From NCBI RefSeq assembly GCF_001968825.1, contig NZ_MIEU01000010.1, positions 124,001-188,000 of the forward strand: DNA of 64,000 bases. The letters run 5' to 3'. Below are positions 49,431 through 58,250 of the stretch, piece after piece. The stretch comes from Tersicoccus sp. Bi-70. GTDB lineage: Bacteria; Actinomycetota; Actinomycetes; Actinomycetales; Micrococcaceae. Position numbers and translations under genes: made by a program. Each line of letters starts with the position of its first letter. Positions within the stretch are counted from its first letter, which is position 1. The notes under the pieces are model-generated. The model had not been told where the DNA came from and did not search any database. It saw only the letters and a program-made list of their open reading frames with translations.

Positions 49431-51301
49431 TGCGCACCTCGATCGCCACCGTGTGCCTGAGCGGCACCCTGGAGGACAAGCTCGACGCGTGCGCGGCCGC
49501 CGGATTCGACGGTGTCGAGATCTTCGAGAACGACCTGATCGCCTCGGCCTCCCGGCCCGAGGACATCGCCGCCCGCTGCGCGGACCTGGGCCTGTCCCTC
49601 GACCTCTACCAGCCGTTCCGCGACGCCGACCTCGTGTCGCCCGAGCTGTTCGCCGACACGCTGCGGCGGGCCGAGCTGAAGTTCGCGCTGATGGAGCGCC
49701 TCGGCGCGGACCTGCTGCTCGTCTGCTCCAACGTCGCGACCGCCACGATCGACGACGACGCGCTCGCCGCCGAGCAGCTCAGCGCCCTCGGTGACGCCGC
49801 CGCCGAGCACGGCATCCGCCTCGCCTACGAGGCGCTCGCCTGGGGTCGCTACGTGAACGACTACCGGCGCGCCCACCGCATCGTCACGCTGGCGGGCCAC
49901 CCCGCGGTCGGCACCTGCCTGGACAGCTTCCACATCCTCTCCCGGGGGCACGACCCCGCGGAGATCGCCGGCTTCGACCCGGAGACGATCTTCTTCCTCC
50001 AGCTCGCGGACGCGCCCGTGCTCGGCATGGACGTGCTGTCCTGGAGCCGCCACCACCGCGTCTTCCCCGGCGAGGGCGACCTGCCGGTCGCCGCCCTGTT
50101 CGACGCCGTCGTCGCCTCCGGCTACGCCGGCCCGGTCTCGCTCGAGATCTTCAACGACGTCTTCCGCCAGAGCGAGACGCGCCGCACCGCCGTCGCCGGC
50201 CTGCGCTCGCTGATCGCCCTGGCCGACACCACGGCACGCGACCGTGCCGAAGCGGCCCGTACCCCCGGTGCCGACGTCAAGCCGGACCGGGTCGGCCTGA
50301 CCGCGCTGCCCGCCGTCACCCCGCCCACCGCGCTCGGCTTCGCCGAGGTGAAGACCACCGGCAACGCGCACCTCGAGCGGGTCCTCGGCCAGCTCGGCTT
50401 CGCCTATGTCGGCACCCACCAGAGCAAGCCCGTCACGCTGTGGCAGCAGGGCGAGGCGCGGATCGTCATCAACGCGCAGGACGCCGACGCCGCGGACCCG
50501 TTCATCTCCGCCCTCGGCGTGGACGTCCACCGGCCCATCGACGCGGCCGACCGCGCGCACCGGCTGCTCGCCGCGCCCGTGCCGCGCACCCAGCGGGTCG
50601 ACGAGGAGGCCCTGCAGGCCGTCCGCGCGCCCGACGGGACCGAGATCTTCTTCTGCCAGTCGGGCCCCGAACCGGCGTGGGCGACCGAGTTCCACCACGA
50701 CGGGCGGCCCGCCGCCGACCGTCCCGGCCTCGGGATCCGGCGCATCGACCACGTCAACCTGGTCCAACCGTGGCAGCACATCGACGAGGCGCGCCTGTTC
50801 TACCCGAGCGCCCTGGGCCTGACCCGCTGGCCCACGCTCGACGTCGCCGGTCCCGCCGGCCTGGTCCAGTCCCAGGTGATGTCCAGCGACGACGCGTCCG
50901 TCCGGGTCGTCCTCAACGTCAACCCTCGCGCCGGCGCGGATGCAGCCAGCGTGAGCCGGCCGGAGCACCTCGCCCTGGCCTGCGACGACATCGTCGCCGC
51001 CGCCCGGGCCGCCCGCGACGCCGGGTTGGTCCTGCTGCCCATCCCGCAGAACTACTACGACGACCTGCAGGCCCGGTTCGGTCTCGACGACGCGACCGTC
51101 GCGGACCTGCGGGACCTCACCCTGTTCTACGACCGGGACGAGCACGGCGAGTTCCTGCACTTCTACACCGAGACCATCGGCGAGCTCTACCTCGAGGTGC
51201 TCGAGCGCCGCGGCGACTACCGCGGGTTCGGCGCCCCCGACGCCCCGGTGCGGATGGCCGCCCAGTTCGCGCTCTCCCGGCGTCCCGCTCCCGCCACCTG
51301 A
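49430..51301 (+). CDS. qsuB: 3-Dehydroshikimate dehydratase, two-domain QsuB type
   Basis: 623 residues. Domain 1 (about 1-275) is a xylose-isomerase-like TIM barrel (ATVCLSGTLEDKLDACAAAG, FDGVEIFENDLIAS; VGTCLDSFHILSRG; LEIFND), which converts 3-dehydroshikimate to protocatechuate. Domain 2 (about 290-620) is a 4-hydroxyphenylpyruvate-dioxygenase-like VOC fold (HIDHVNLVQPWQHIDEARLF-like: IDHVNLVQPWQH; GEFLHFYTETIGELYLEVLE). This fusion matches Corynebacterium QsuB, where the second domain is not the main catalytic part. Feeds PcaHG directly. Confidence 0.9.
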   Translation: MRTSIATVCLSGTLEDKLDACAAAGFDGVEIFENDLIASASRPEDIAARCADLGLSLDLYQPFRDADLVSPELFADTLRRAELKFALMERLGADLLLVCSNVATATIDDDALAAEQLSALGDAAAEHGIRLAYEALAWGRYVNDYRRAHRIVTLAGHPAVGTCLDSFHILSRGHDPAEIAGFDPETIFFLQLADAPVLGMDVLSWSRHHRVFPGEGDLPVAALFDAVVASGYAGPVSLEIFNDVFRQSETRRTAVAGLRSLIALADTTARDRAEAARTPGADVKPDRVGLTALPAVTPPTALGFAEVKTTGNAHLERVLGQLGFAYVGTHQSKPVTLWQQGEARIVINAQDADAADPFISALGVDVHRPIDAADRAHRLLAAPVPRTQRVDEEALQAVRAPDGTEIFFCQSGPEPAWATEFHHDGRPAADRPGLGIRRIDHVNLVQPWQHIDEARLFYPSALGLTRWPTLDVAGPAGLVQSQVMSSDDASVRVVLNVNPRAGADAASVSRPEHLALACDDIVAAARAARDAGLVLLPIPQNYYDDLQARFGLDDATVADLRDLTLFYDRDEHGEFLHFYTETIGELYLEVLERRGDYRGFGAPDAPVRMAAQFALSRRPAPAT

Positions 51302-51376
51302 CCCGACCCGATCCACCACCATCCCGCCCCCGCGGGCGCCCGCTGCGGTCGCCCGCTCCGTCCGACAGGAGTCCCC

Positions 51377-52189
51377 ATGGCCTCAGAAGATTCCGAGACG
51401 TTCGACCACGACACCCCGCTCTCGTCCGACGACGCCGCGGACACGCAGGACGCCGTCAGCCGCGAGATCGCGAGCCTGGGGGAGGAATACCGGCGCGGTG
51501 GAACCGAGGAGACGCAGCCGCGCATCGACTACCGGCCCTACCGCAGCTCGATCCTGCGGCACCCCACGAAGGACCTGCACCACACCGACCCGGAGACCAT
51601 CGAGCTCTGGGCGCCGGCCTTCGGGCACCAGGACGTCAACGCGCTCGAGTCGGACCTGACCATCCAGCACAACGGCGACCCGGTCGGCGAACGCATGATC
51701 GTCACCGGCCGTGTGCTCGACGGCGACGGCCGGCCGGTGCGGAACCAGCTCGTGGAGGTGTGGCAGGCGAACGCCGCCGGCCGCTACATCCACAAGCGCG
51801 ACCAGCACCCCGCGCCGATCGACCCCAACTTCACGGGCGTGGGCCGCTGCCTGACGGACGACGACGGCACCTACCGGTTCACGACCATCAAGCCGGGACC
51901 GTACCCGTGGAAGAACCACCACAACGCGTGGCGACCGGCCCACATCCACTTCTCCCTGTTCGGCACGGACTTCACCCAGCGGATGATCACCCAGATGTAC
52001 TTCCCCGGGGACCCGCTGTTCGACCTGGACCCGATCTACCAGTCCATCGTCGACCCGAAGGCGCGAGAACGGCTGGTGGCCACCTACGACCACGGCATCA
52101 CCGAACACGAGTGGTGCACCGGCTACCGGTGGGACATCGTCCTCTCCGGCAGCAACCGCACCTGGATGGAGGAGGACGAGCAGGCATGA
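51377..52189 (+). CDS. pcaH: Protocatechuate 3,4-dioxygenase, beta subunit
   Basis: 270 residues. Intradiol dioxygenase fold: GRVLDGDGRPVRNQLVEVWQ, GPYPWKNHHNAWRPAHIHFS (Fe3+ ligand Tyr and His residues), TQMYFPGDPLF. With PcaG it cleaves protocatechuate to 3-carboxy-cis,cis-muconate. An acidic N-terminal ~50 residues precede the core. ATG 51377 with ACAGGAG upstream. Overlaps pcaG by 4 bp. Confidence 0.95.
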   Translation: MASEDSETFDHDTPLSSDDAADTQDAVSREIASLGEEYRRGGTEETQPRIDYRPYRSSILRHPTKDLHHTDPETIELWAPAFGHQDVNALESDLTIQHNGDPVGERMIVTGRVLDGDGRPVRNQLVEVWQANAAGRYIHKRDQHPAPIDPNFTGVGRCLTDDDGTYRFTTIKPGPYPWKNHHNAWRPAHIHFSLFGTDFTQRMITQMYFPGDPLFDLDPIYQSIVDPKARERLVATYDHGITEHEWCTGYRWDIVLSGSNRTWMEEDEQA

Positions 52190-52755
52190 GCGAGAAACTG
52201 GTGGCCACCCCCGGCCAGACCATCGGCCCGTTCTACGGCTACGCCCTGCCGTACGAGCGCGGCGAGCAGCTGGTGGGCCCGCACCACCCCCGCCCCGTCC
52301 GGCTGCACGGCACCGTGTACGACGGTGCCGGCGACCCCATCCCCGACGCCCTGATCGAGATCTGGCAGGCCGACGAGGACGGCACGGTGCCGCACGTGCC
52401 CGGATCCCTGCGGCGCGACGGCTGGACGTTCACCGGTTTCGGTCGCGCGGCCGTCGACGGGGCGGGCGACTACACCTTCACGACGGTGGACCCCGGCCCC
52501 ACCGAGGAGGGCGCCGCGCCGTTCATCGCCGTGACCGTGTTCGCCCGCGGCCTGCTCAACCGGCTGTTCACCCGCGTCTACCTGCCCGAGGACACCGCCG
52601 CCCTCGACCGGGACCGGCTGCTCTCCTCCCTGCCCGCCGATCGGCGCTCGACGCTGATCGCGCAGCGCGAGCCCGACGGCGGCCTGCGGTTCGACATCCG
52701 GCTGCAGGGGGAGGGCGAGACCGTGTTCCTCGCGTTCCCGGGCATCGACGCGTGA
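52186..52755 (+). CDS. pcaG: Protocatechuate 3,4-dioxygenase, alpha subunit
   Basis: 189 residues. Same fold as PcaH but lacks iron ligands: ATPGQTIGPFYGYALPYERG, GTVYDGAGDPIPDALIEIWQ, FTTVDPGPTEEGAAPFIAVT. It completes the alpha-beta dioxygenase. ATG overlaps the pcaH stop (ATGAGCG). pcaB follows with an overlap of 4 bp. Confidence 0.94.
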   Translation: MSEKLVATPGQTIGPFYGYALPYERGEQLVGPHHPRPVRLHGTVYDGAGDPIPDALIEIWQADEDGTVPHVPGSLRRDGWTFTGFGRAAVDGAGDYTFTTVDPGPTEEGAAPFIAVTVFARGLLNRLFTRVYLPEDTAALDRDRLLSSLPADRRSTLIAQREPDGGLRFDIRLQGEGETVFLAFPGIDA

Positions 52756-54227
52756 GCGATTCCCTGCTCTTCGCCCCCGGGACGGCGGCCACGGCTGACG
52801 CCGTCGGGGACGCCGCCTTCGCGCAGGCCATGCTCGACGTCGAGGCCGCCTGGGTTCACGCCCAGGCGGACCTCGGCCTCGCCCCGGCCGAGGCCGCCGA
52901 CACGGTGGCCCGGGCCGCCGTCGTCGGCAGTCTCGACCTGGCGGCCATCGGCGTCGAGGCGGAGAACGGGGCGAACGCGCTGATCCCGCTGCTGGCACAG
53001 CTGCGCGGCGCGGTCACGGCGGCGGACCCGGCGGCTGATCGTGCGGTGCGATTCGTGCACCGTGGCCTGACCAGCCAGGACGTCATCGACACCGCCCTGG
53101 TACTGCTGCTCCGGCGGGCGGCGGACACCACGCTCGCCGACGCCGAGGCCGTGGCGGCGCACCTGCGCGACCTCGCCGTCGAGCACCGCGACACCGCGAT
53201 GGTCGGCCGCACCCTCGCCCAGCACGCCGTGCCCTACACCTTCGGGTTGAAGGCCGCCACGTGGCTGCAGGGCGTCGACACCGCGGTCGCCGTGCTACGC
53301 GAACGCACCGACCGACTGCCGGTCCAGTGCGGCGGCGCGAGCGGCACCCTCGCCGCGGTCGGCACGGTCGTCGCCGGCACGGGCGTCACCCCGCTCGACC
53401 TGGCCGGCCGGTTCGCCGCCCGGCTCGGGCTGCGCCCCGCTGCCCCCTGGCACACCGCCCGGCTGCCGCTCGTGGAGGCGGCCGACGCGTTCGCCCTGCT
53501 CGCCGACGCCCTCGGCAAGCTGGCCACCGACGTCGTGCTGCTGAGCAGGCCCGAGATCGCCGAGCTCGCCGAGCCGGCGGCGCCGGGCCGCGGCGGCTCC
53601 TCCGCGATGCCGCAGAAGCGCAACCCCGTGCTCTCAGTGCTGATCCGCCGCACCGCCCTGACCGTGCCCCAGCTGGTCGCCCAGCTGCACCTCGCGGCGG
53701 CCCTCGCCGACGACGAACGGCCCGACGGCGCCTGGCACAGCGAGTGGCCCGCGCTCGCCTCGCTGCTGCGGTTGGTTCCCTCCGCCGCGGCATCCGCGGC
53801 GGAGCTGACCGGTGGCCTGGTCGTGCACGCGGACCGGATGCTGGCGACCCTGACGGACGCCTGCCCGGGCGTCCTCAGCGAACGGATCACCGCGGTGGCC
53901 ACCCCGCTGCTGCGCGACGATCAGCGATCCGACGCCGGCGACGGCGGGAGTGCGAAGGAGCGCCTCACCGCGATGATCGCGCAGGCGGACGGCGCCGGCG
54001 CGGCGGGCGGGGGAGCATCGGCCACCGCTCACCTGCGCGCTCAGCTGCGGTCCGCCATCCCGCAGGACGCGCTCGACGACGCCGCGCTCGAGGACCTGCT
54101 GGACCCCACCCGCTATCTCGGCTCGGCCGGCGCCTTCGTCGACGCGATCGTCGCCGACAGCGCCGCCGCAGCCGGCCGCCGTGCCGATAACGCCGTGACC
54201 CGCGGCACCGCAGAGGAGCACTCGTGA
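52752..54227 (+). CDS. pcaB: 3-Carboxy-cis,cis-muconate cycloisomerase
   Basis: 491 residues, fumarase/aspartase superfamily, with the signature GGSSAMPQKRNPVLS near residue 280. VHRGLTSQDVIDTALVLLL is the conserved helix region. It forms 4-carboxymuconolactone from the PcaHG product. Longer at the C-terminus than bacterial average, with an Ala/Gly-rich segment near 400-420. GTG 52752 overlaps pcaG. Confidence 0.93.
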   Translation: MSDSLLFAPGTAATADAVGDAAFAQAMLDVEAAWVHAQADLGLAPAEAADTVARAAVVGSLDLAAIGVEAENGANALIPLLAQLRGAVTAADPAADRAVRFVHRGLTSQDVIDTALVLLLRRAADTTLADAEAVAAHLRDLAVEHRDTAMVGRTLAQHAVPYTFGLKAATWLQGVDTAVAVLRERTDRLPVQCGGASGTLAAVGTVVAGTGVTPLDLAGRFAARLGLRPAAPWHTARLPLVEAADAFALLADALGKLATDVVLLSRPEIAELAEPAAPGRGGSSAMPQKRNPVLSVLIRRTALTVPQLVAQLHLAAALADDERPDGAWHSEWPALASLLRLVPSAAASAAELTGGLVVHADRMLATLTDACPGVLSERITAVATPLLRDDQRSDAGDGGSAKERLTAMIAQADGAGAAGGGASATAHLRAQLRSAIPQDALDDAALEDLLDPTRYLGSAGAFVDAIVADSAAAAGRRADNAVTRGTAEEHS

Positions 54228-55069
54228 CCGTCCCCCGGCTCACCGCCGTCGACTTCCGCCGTCCCGCCGAGGACGGCCGCACCCGCCCGCTCGTCGTGCT
54301 CGGGCCGTCGCTGGGTACCGCGGCCCAGCCCCTGTGGCAGCGCACCGCCGATCTGCTGGCCGACGACCTCGACCTGATCGCCTGGGATCTGCCGGGGCAC
54401 GGCACGTCCGCCCCGCAGGCGGAACCCTTCACCATCGCCGAGCTGGCGGCAGGGGTGCTCGAGCTGCTGGACCGGGTGGCGGCCGACGGTGCCGGGCCGG
54501 TGGGCTACGCCGGGGTCTCCGTCGGCGGTGCCACCGGGCTGCAGCTGCTCCTCGACGCGCCGGAGCGCTTCCGGGCGGCCGCCATCATCTGTTCCGGCGC
54601 GAAGATCGGCGACCCGGTGGCGTGGCGCGAGCGAGCCGAGACCGTGCGCGCCTCGGGCACGCCCGTCATGGTCACCGGCTCCGCCCAGCGGTGGTTCGGG
54701 CCGGGCTTCCTGGCCCGGGAGGCCCCCACCGCCACCGCCCTCCTCAGCTCGCTGCAGCACGCCGACCGGTTCAGCTACGCCCGCGTGTGCGAGGCGCTGG
54801 CCGGATTCGACGCGCGGGACCGGCTCGCCGAGATCACCGTGCCGGTGCTCGCGCTGGCCGGCGCGGCGGACGAGGTCGCCCCGATGGGCCTCGCCCGCGA
54901 GATCGCCGAGCACGTGCAGGACGGCCGCGCCGTGGAGCTGCCCGGCGTCGCCCACCTGGCCCCGGCCGAGGACCCGGGCGCGACCGCGGCCCTGCTCCGG
55001 GCGCACTTCCTCGCCGGCGCGAACGTCCCCGGCGCGACCGATTCCACCCGAGGAGACGACGATGAGTGA
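54224..55069 (+). CDS. pcaD: 3-Oxoadipate enol-lactonase
   Basis: 281 residues, alpha/beta hydrolase. Nucleophile Ser in YAGVSVGGATGLQLL near 93; Asp in LAGAADEVAP, His in LPGVAHLAPAED. It hydrolyses beta-ketoadipate enol-lactone to 3-oxoadipate. GTG 54224. The 3' end overlaps pcaC by 8 nt in another frame, so it is separate from, not fused to, the decarboxylase. Confidence 0.93.
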   Translation: MTVPRLTAVDFRRPAEDGRTRPLVVLGPSLGTAAQPLWQRTADLLADDLDLIAWDLPGHGTSAPQAEPFTIAELAAGVLELLDRVAADGAGPVGYAGVSVGGATGLQLLLDAPERFRAAAIICSGAKIGDPVAWRERAETVRASGTPVMVTGSAQRWFGPGFLAREAPTATALLSSLQHADRFSYARVCEALAGFDARDRLAEITVPVLALAGAADEVAPMGLAREIAEHVQDGRAVELPGVAHLAPAEDPGATAALLRAHFLAGANVPGATDSTRGDDDE

Positions 55070-55490
55070 GCACGGACCCGAGCACCCGGACCGCACCCAG
55101 CGCGAGGTCTACGACGCCGGCATGGCCGTCCGCCGCGAGGTGCTCGGCGACGCGCACGTGGACCGGGCCAACGCCCGGGTCGACGACTTCACCGCCGACT
55201 TCCAGGACATGATCACCCGCTACGCGTGGGGCACCATCTGGACGCGGCCCGGCCTGGACCGGCGCAGTCGCTCCATGATCACCCTCACGGCCATGATCGC
55301 GGGCGGCCACACCGAGGAGCTGGCGATGCACGTGCGCGCGGCCCTGACCAACGGGCTGACGCGGGAGGAGATCAAGGAGGTGCTGCTGCAGAGCGCCATC
55401 TACTGCAGCGTGCCGTCCGCGAACACGGCCTTCGCCACGGCCCAGCGGGTGTTCGCCGATCTCGACAGCACCCACCTTGACCCGGCGTGA
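55062..55490 (+). CDS. pcaC: 4-Carboxymuconolactone decarboxylase
   Basis: 142 residues, single CMD domain: DFQDMITRYAWGTIWTRPGL, RSRSMITLTAMIAGGHTEEL, and the catalytic His region with LLQSAIYCSVPSANTAF. Removes CO2 to give the enol-lactone for PcaD. ATG 55062 inside the end of pcaD (8-nt overlap), so translation is probably coupled. In many actinobacteria PcaC and PcaD are fused (PcaL); here they are separate. Confidence 0.94.
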   Translation: MSEHGPEHPDRTQREVYDAGMAVRREVLGDAHVDRANARVDDFTADFQDMITRYAWGTIWTRPGLDRRSRSMITLTAMIAGGHTEELAMHVRAALTNGLTREEIKEVLLQSAIYCSVPSANTAFATAQRVFADLDSTHLDPA

Positions 55491-55506
55491 GCGCCGTCCT
55501 ACTGTT

Positions 55507-55540
55507 GTTCATATAACGCACATACGTTCGCATTGCGAAC
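55507..55540 (+). promoter_or_regulatory. Double operator ahead of pcaFIJR (site C)
   Basis: Degenerate GTTCA-TATAA-CGCAC at 55507-55521 and perfect GTTCG-CATTG-CGAAC at 55526-55540, exactly 19 bp apart, 88 bp before pcaF. The 138-bp pcaC-pcaF spacer holds nothing else that I recognise. Confidence 0.7.
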
Positions 55541-55628
55541 ACTGGCCTGTCGGCCCTCCCGTGTGAGCGGCCTGCGGAGCATGACCGCAGCGACGCGGGA
55601 GCGGCCGAGCCGCCCGGAACGGAGACGC

Positions 55629-56813
55629 ATGTCCGAGGCTTACATCTACGACGCCGTGCGGACGCCCTTCGGCCGGTTCGGCGGGGCGCTCGCCCCCGTT
55701 CGGCCGGACGACCTGGCCACCGTCGTCGTCGGCGCCCTGCTCGAACGAACCCCCGGGCTCGACGGGGCGATGGTCGAGGAGGTGATCCTCGGCAACGCGA
55801 ACGGCGCCGGCGAGGAGAACCGCAACGTCGCCCGGATGGCGGTGCTCCTGGCCGGTCTGCCCGTCTCCGTGCCGGGCACGACCGTCAACCGGCTGTGCGG
55901 GTCCAGCCTGGACGCCGCGATGATCGGTTCCCGGCAGATCGAGACCGGCGACGCGGACCTCGTCCTCACGGGCGGCGTCGAGTCGATGAGCCGAGCGCCC
56001 TGGGTGCTGCCGAAGACGGAGAAGCCCTACCCGGCCGGCGACCTGAACCTCGCCTCCACCACCCTCGGCTGGCGCCTGGTCAACCGGAACATGCCGGCGG
56101 AGTGGACGGTGTCCCTCGGGGAGGCCAACGAGCAGCTGCAGGAGAAGCACGACATCAGCCGGGCCCGCCAGGACGCGTTCGCCTACCGCTCGCACCAGCT
56201 CGCCGACGCCGCCTGGTCCGAGGGCTTCTACGACGCGATGACCGTCCCGGTGCCCGGCACCGACCTCACCCGCGACGAGTCGATCCGCGCGTCCAGCACG
56301 CCGGAGCAGCTGGGCGGGCTGCGCACCGTGTTCCGGCCCGACGGCACCATCACCGCCGGGAACGCCTCGCCGCTCAACGACGGCGCCTCCGCCGTGCTGC
56401 TCGGCAGCGAGGCCGCCGGCGAGCGCATCGGCGCCCGGCCCCGCGCCCGCATCATCGGCCGGGGCGCCCACGCCCTGGACCCGCGGGACTTCGGCTACGC
56501 ACCGGTCGAGGCGGCCAACCGCGCGCTCACCCGCGCCGGGATCGGCTGGTCCGACGTCGGCGCCGTCGAGCTCAACGAGGCCTTCGCCGTCCAGTCGCTG
56601 GCCTGCGTGCAGGCGTGGGGGATCGACGAGGACATCGTCAACGCCCGCGGGGGCGCCATCGCCATCGGTCACCCGCTCGGCGCGTCCGGGGGCCGCATCC
56701 TCGGCACCCTGGTCGCCCGGCTCGAGGAGACCGGGCAGCGCTACGGCGTCGCCGCCATCTGCATCGGCGTGGGCCAGGGCCTCGCCGTCGTCATCGAGAA
56801 CGCCTCCGCGTGA
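55629..56813 (+). CDS. pcaF: 3-Oxoadipyl-CoA thiolase
   Basis: 394 residues. Catalytic Cys in TVNRLCGSSLDAAMIG near 89, NEAFAVQSLACVQAW, GHPLGASGGRILGTLV (His), CIGVGQGLAVVIEN (second Cys). Cleaves 3-oxoadipyl-CoA to succinyl-CoA and acetyl-CoA. The NRLCGSS form matches beta-ketoadipyl thiolases and differs from the NKVCLSG of the acetyl-CoA thiolase near rplL. ATG 55629 with GGAG upstream. First gene of pcaFIJR. Confidence 0.95.
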   Translation: MSEAYIYDAVRTPFGRFGGALAPVRPDDLATVVVGALLERTPGLDGAMVEEVILGNANGAGEENRNVARMAVLLAGLPVSVPGTTVNRLCGSSLDAAMIGSRQIETGDADLVLTGGVESMSRAPWVLPKTEKPYPAGDLNLASTTLGWRLVNRNMPAEWTVSLGEANEQLQEKHDISRARQDAFAYRSHQLADAAWSEGFYDAMTVPVPGTDLTRDESIRASSTPEQLGGLRTVFRPDGTITAGNASPLNDGASAVLLGSEAAGERIGARPRARIIGRGAHALDPRDFGYAPVEAANRALTRAGIGWSDVGAVELNEAFAVQSLACVQAWGIDEDIVNARGGAIAIGHPLGASGGRILGTLVARLEETGQRYGVAAICIGVGQGLAVVIENASA

Positions 56814-56868
56814 GCGCCACACCAGATCCGGTGGCCGGACCCCGGAACCGAGAAGAGGAGCCCCACCC

Positions 56869-57576
56869 GTGCTGACCATCGCAGCCGACCCCGACGAGGC
56901 CGTCGCGCCGATCAAGGACGGCGACACCGTGCTGATCGGCGGCTTCGGCACGGCCGGGCAGCCCATGGAGCTGATCGACGCCGTGCGCCGCACCGGCGTC
57001 AAGGACCTCACCGTGGTCAACAACAACGCCGGCAACGGCGAGCAGGGCCTCGCCGCGCTGCTGGCCGCCGGGCAGGTGCGCAAGATCATCTGCTCCTTCC
57101 CGCGGCAGTCCGACTCGCAGATCTTCGACGGCCTGTACCGGGCCGGGAAGATCGAGCTCGAACTCGTCCCGCAGGGCAACCTGGCCGAGCGGATCCGTGC
57201 GGCCGGGGCCGGCATCGGCGCCTTCTTCACCCCGACCGGCGCGGGCACACCCCTGGCCGAGGGCAAGGAGACCCGCGAGATCGGCGGCCGCCTCCAGGTG
57301 CTCGAGCACCCGATCGCCGGGGACATCGCCCTGGTCAAGGCCCTGACCGCCGACCGGCGCGGCAACCTGGTCTACCGCAAGACCGCCCGCAACTTCGGCC
57401 CGATCATGGCGGCCGCCGCGACCACGTCCGTGGTCCAGGTCGGCGAGCTCGTCGAGATCGGCGCACTCGATCCGGAGGTCATCGTGACGCCGGGCATCTA
57501 CGTCGACCGGGTGGTCTGCGTCGGGCACGCGGCCCCGGCCGTCACCGAGGCACTCAGCAGGGGAGAGGGACAGTGA
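56869..57576 (+). CDS. pcaI: 3-Oxoadipate CoA-transferase, alpha subunit
   Basis: 235 residues, CoA-transferase family I alpha: VLIGGFGTAGQPMELIDAV start, NNNAGNGEQGLAALLAAGQV, TPTGAGTPLAEGKETREIGG. With PcaJ transfers CoA from succinyl-CoA to 3-oxoadipate. GTG 56869 with GAGGAG upstream, 55 bp after pcaF. Confidence 0.94.
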   Translation: MLTIAADPDEAVAPIKDGDTVLIGGFGTAGQPMELIDAVRRTGVKDLTVVNNNAGNGEQGLAALLAAGQVRKIICSFPRQSDSQIFDGLYRAGKIELELVPQGNLAERIRAAGAGIGAFFTPTGAGTPLAEGKETREIGGRLQVLEHPIAGDIALVKALTADRRGNLVYRKTARNFGPIMAAAATTSVVQVGELVEIGALDPEVIVTPGIYVDRVVCVGHAAPAVTEALSRGEGQ

Positions 57577-58250
57577 TGAGCACGACGAGTACCGGGGTGA
57601 CGCACGACGCGACCCTGACCCGCGACCAGATGGCCGCCGTCGTCGCGGCCGACATCCCGGCCGGCGCCTACGTCAACCTGGGCATCGGTCAGCCGACGAG
57701 GGTCTCCGACCACCTGAGCGAGGACTCCGGGGTCTTCCTGCACACCGAGAACGGCATGCTCGGGATGGGGCCGGCCGCGGTCGGGGACGAGGTCGACCCC
57801 GACCTGATCAACGCCGGCAAGATCCCGGTCACCGAGCTGCCGGGTGCCTCCTACTTCCATCACGCCGACTCGTTCGCCATGATGCGTGGCGGCCACCTGG
57901 ACGTGTGCGTCCTCGGTGCGTTCCAGGTGTCCGCGACCGGCGACCTCGCCAACTGGCACACCGGTGCCCCGGACGCGATCCCCGCCGTCGGCGGGGCCAT
58001 GGACCTCGCGACCGGCGCGAAGGACGTGTTCGTGATGATGAACCTGCTCACCCGCGAGGGCGCGTCCAAGCTCGTGCAGACCTGCACCTACCCGCTGACC
58101 GGGGTCGGCTGCGTCAGCCGCGTCTACACCGAGCACGCGGTCTTCCTCATCACCGACGAGGGCGTGCGCGTGCGGGACACCTTCGGCGTGGGTTTCGCGG
58201 ACGTGCAGCGCATGGTCGGCCTCGACCTGATCGACGGCACGGCGGGGTGA
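57576..58250 (+). CDS. pcaJ: 3-Oxoadipate CoA-transferase, beta subunit
   Basis: 224 residues. NLGIGQPTRVSDHL and the catalytic Glu in HTENGMLGMGPA near 53, then GAMDLATGAKDVFVMMN. Forms the active heteromer with PcaI. ATG 57576 overlaps the pcaI stop (TGATG); GTG 57573 is also possible. GAGAGGGA precedes. Overlaps pcaR by 4 bp. Confidence 0.94.
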   Translation: MSTTSTGVTHDATLTRDQMAAVVAADIPAGAYVNLGIGQPTRVSDHLSEDSGVFLHTENGMLGMGPAAVGDEVDPDLINAGKIPVTELPGASYFHHADSFAMMRGGHLDVCVLGAFQVSATGDLANWHTGAPDAIPAVGGAMDLATGAKDVFVMMNLLTREGASKLVQTCTYPLTGVGCVSRVYTEHAVFLITDEGVRVRDTFGVGFADVQRMVGLDLIDGTAG

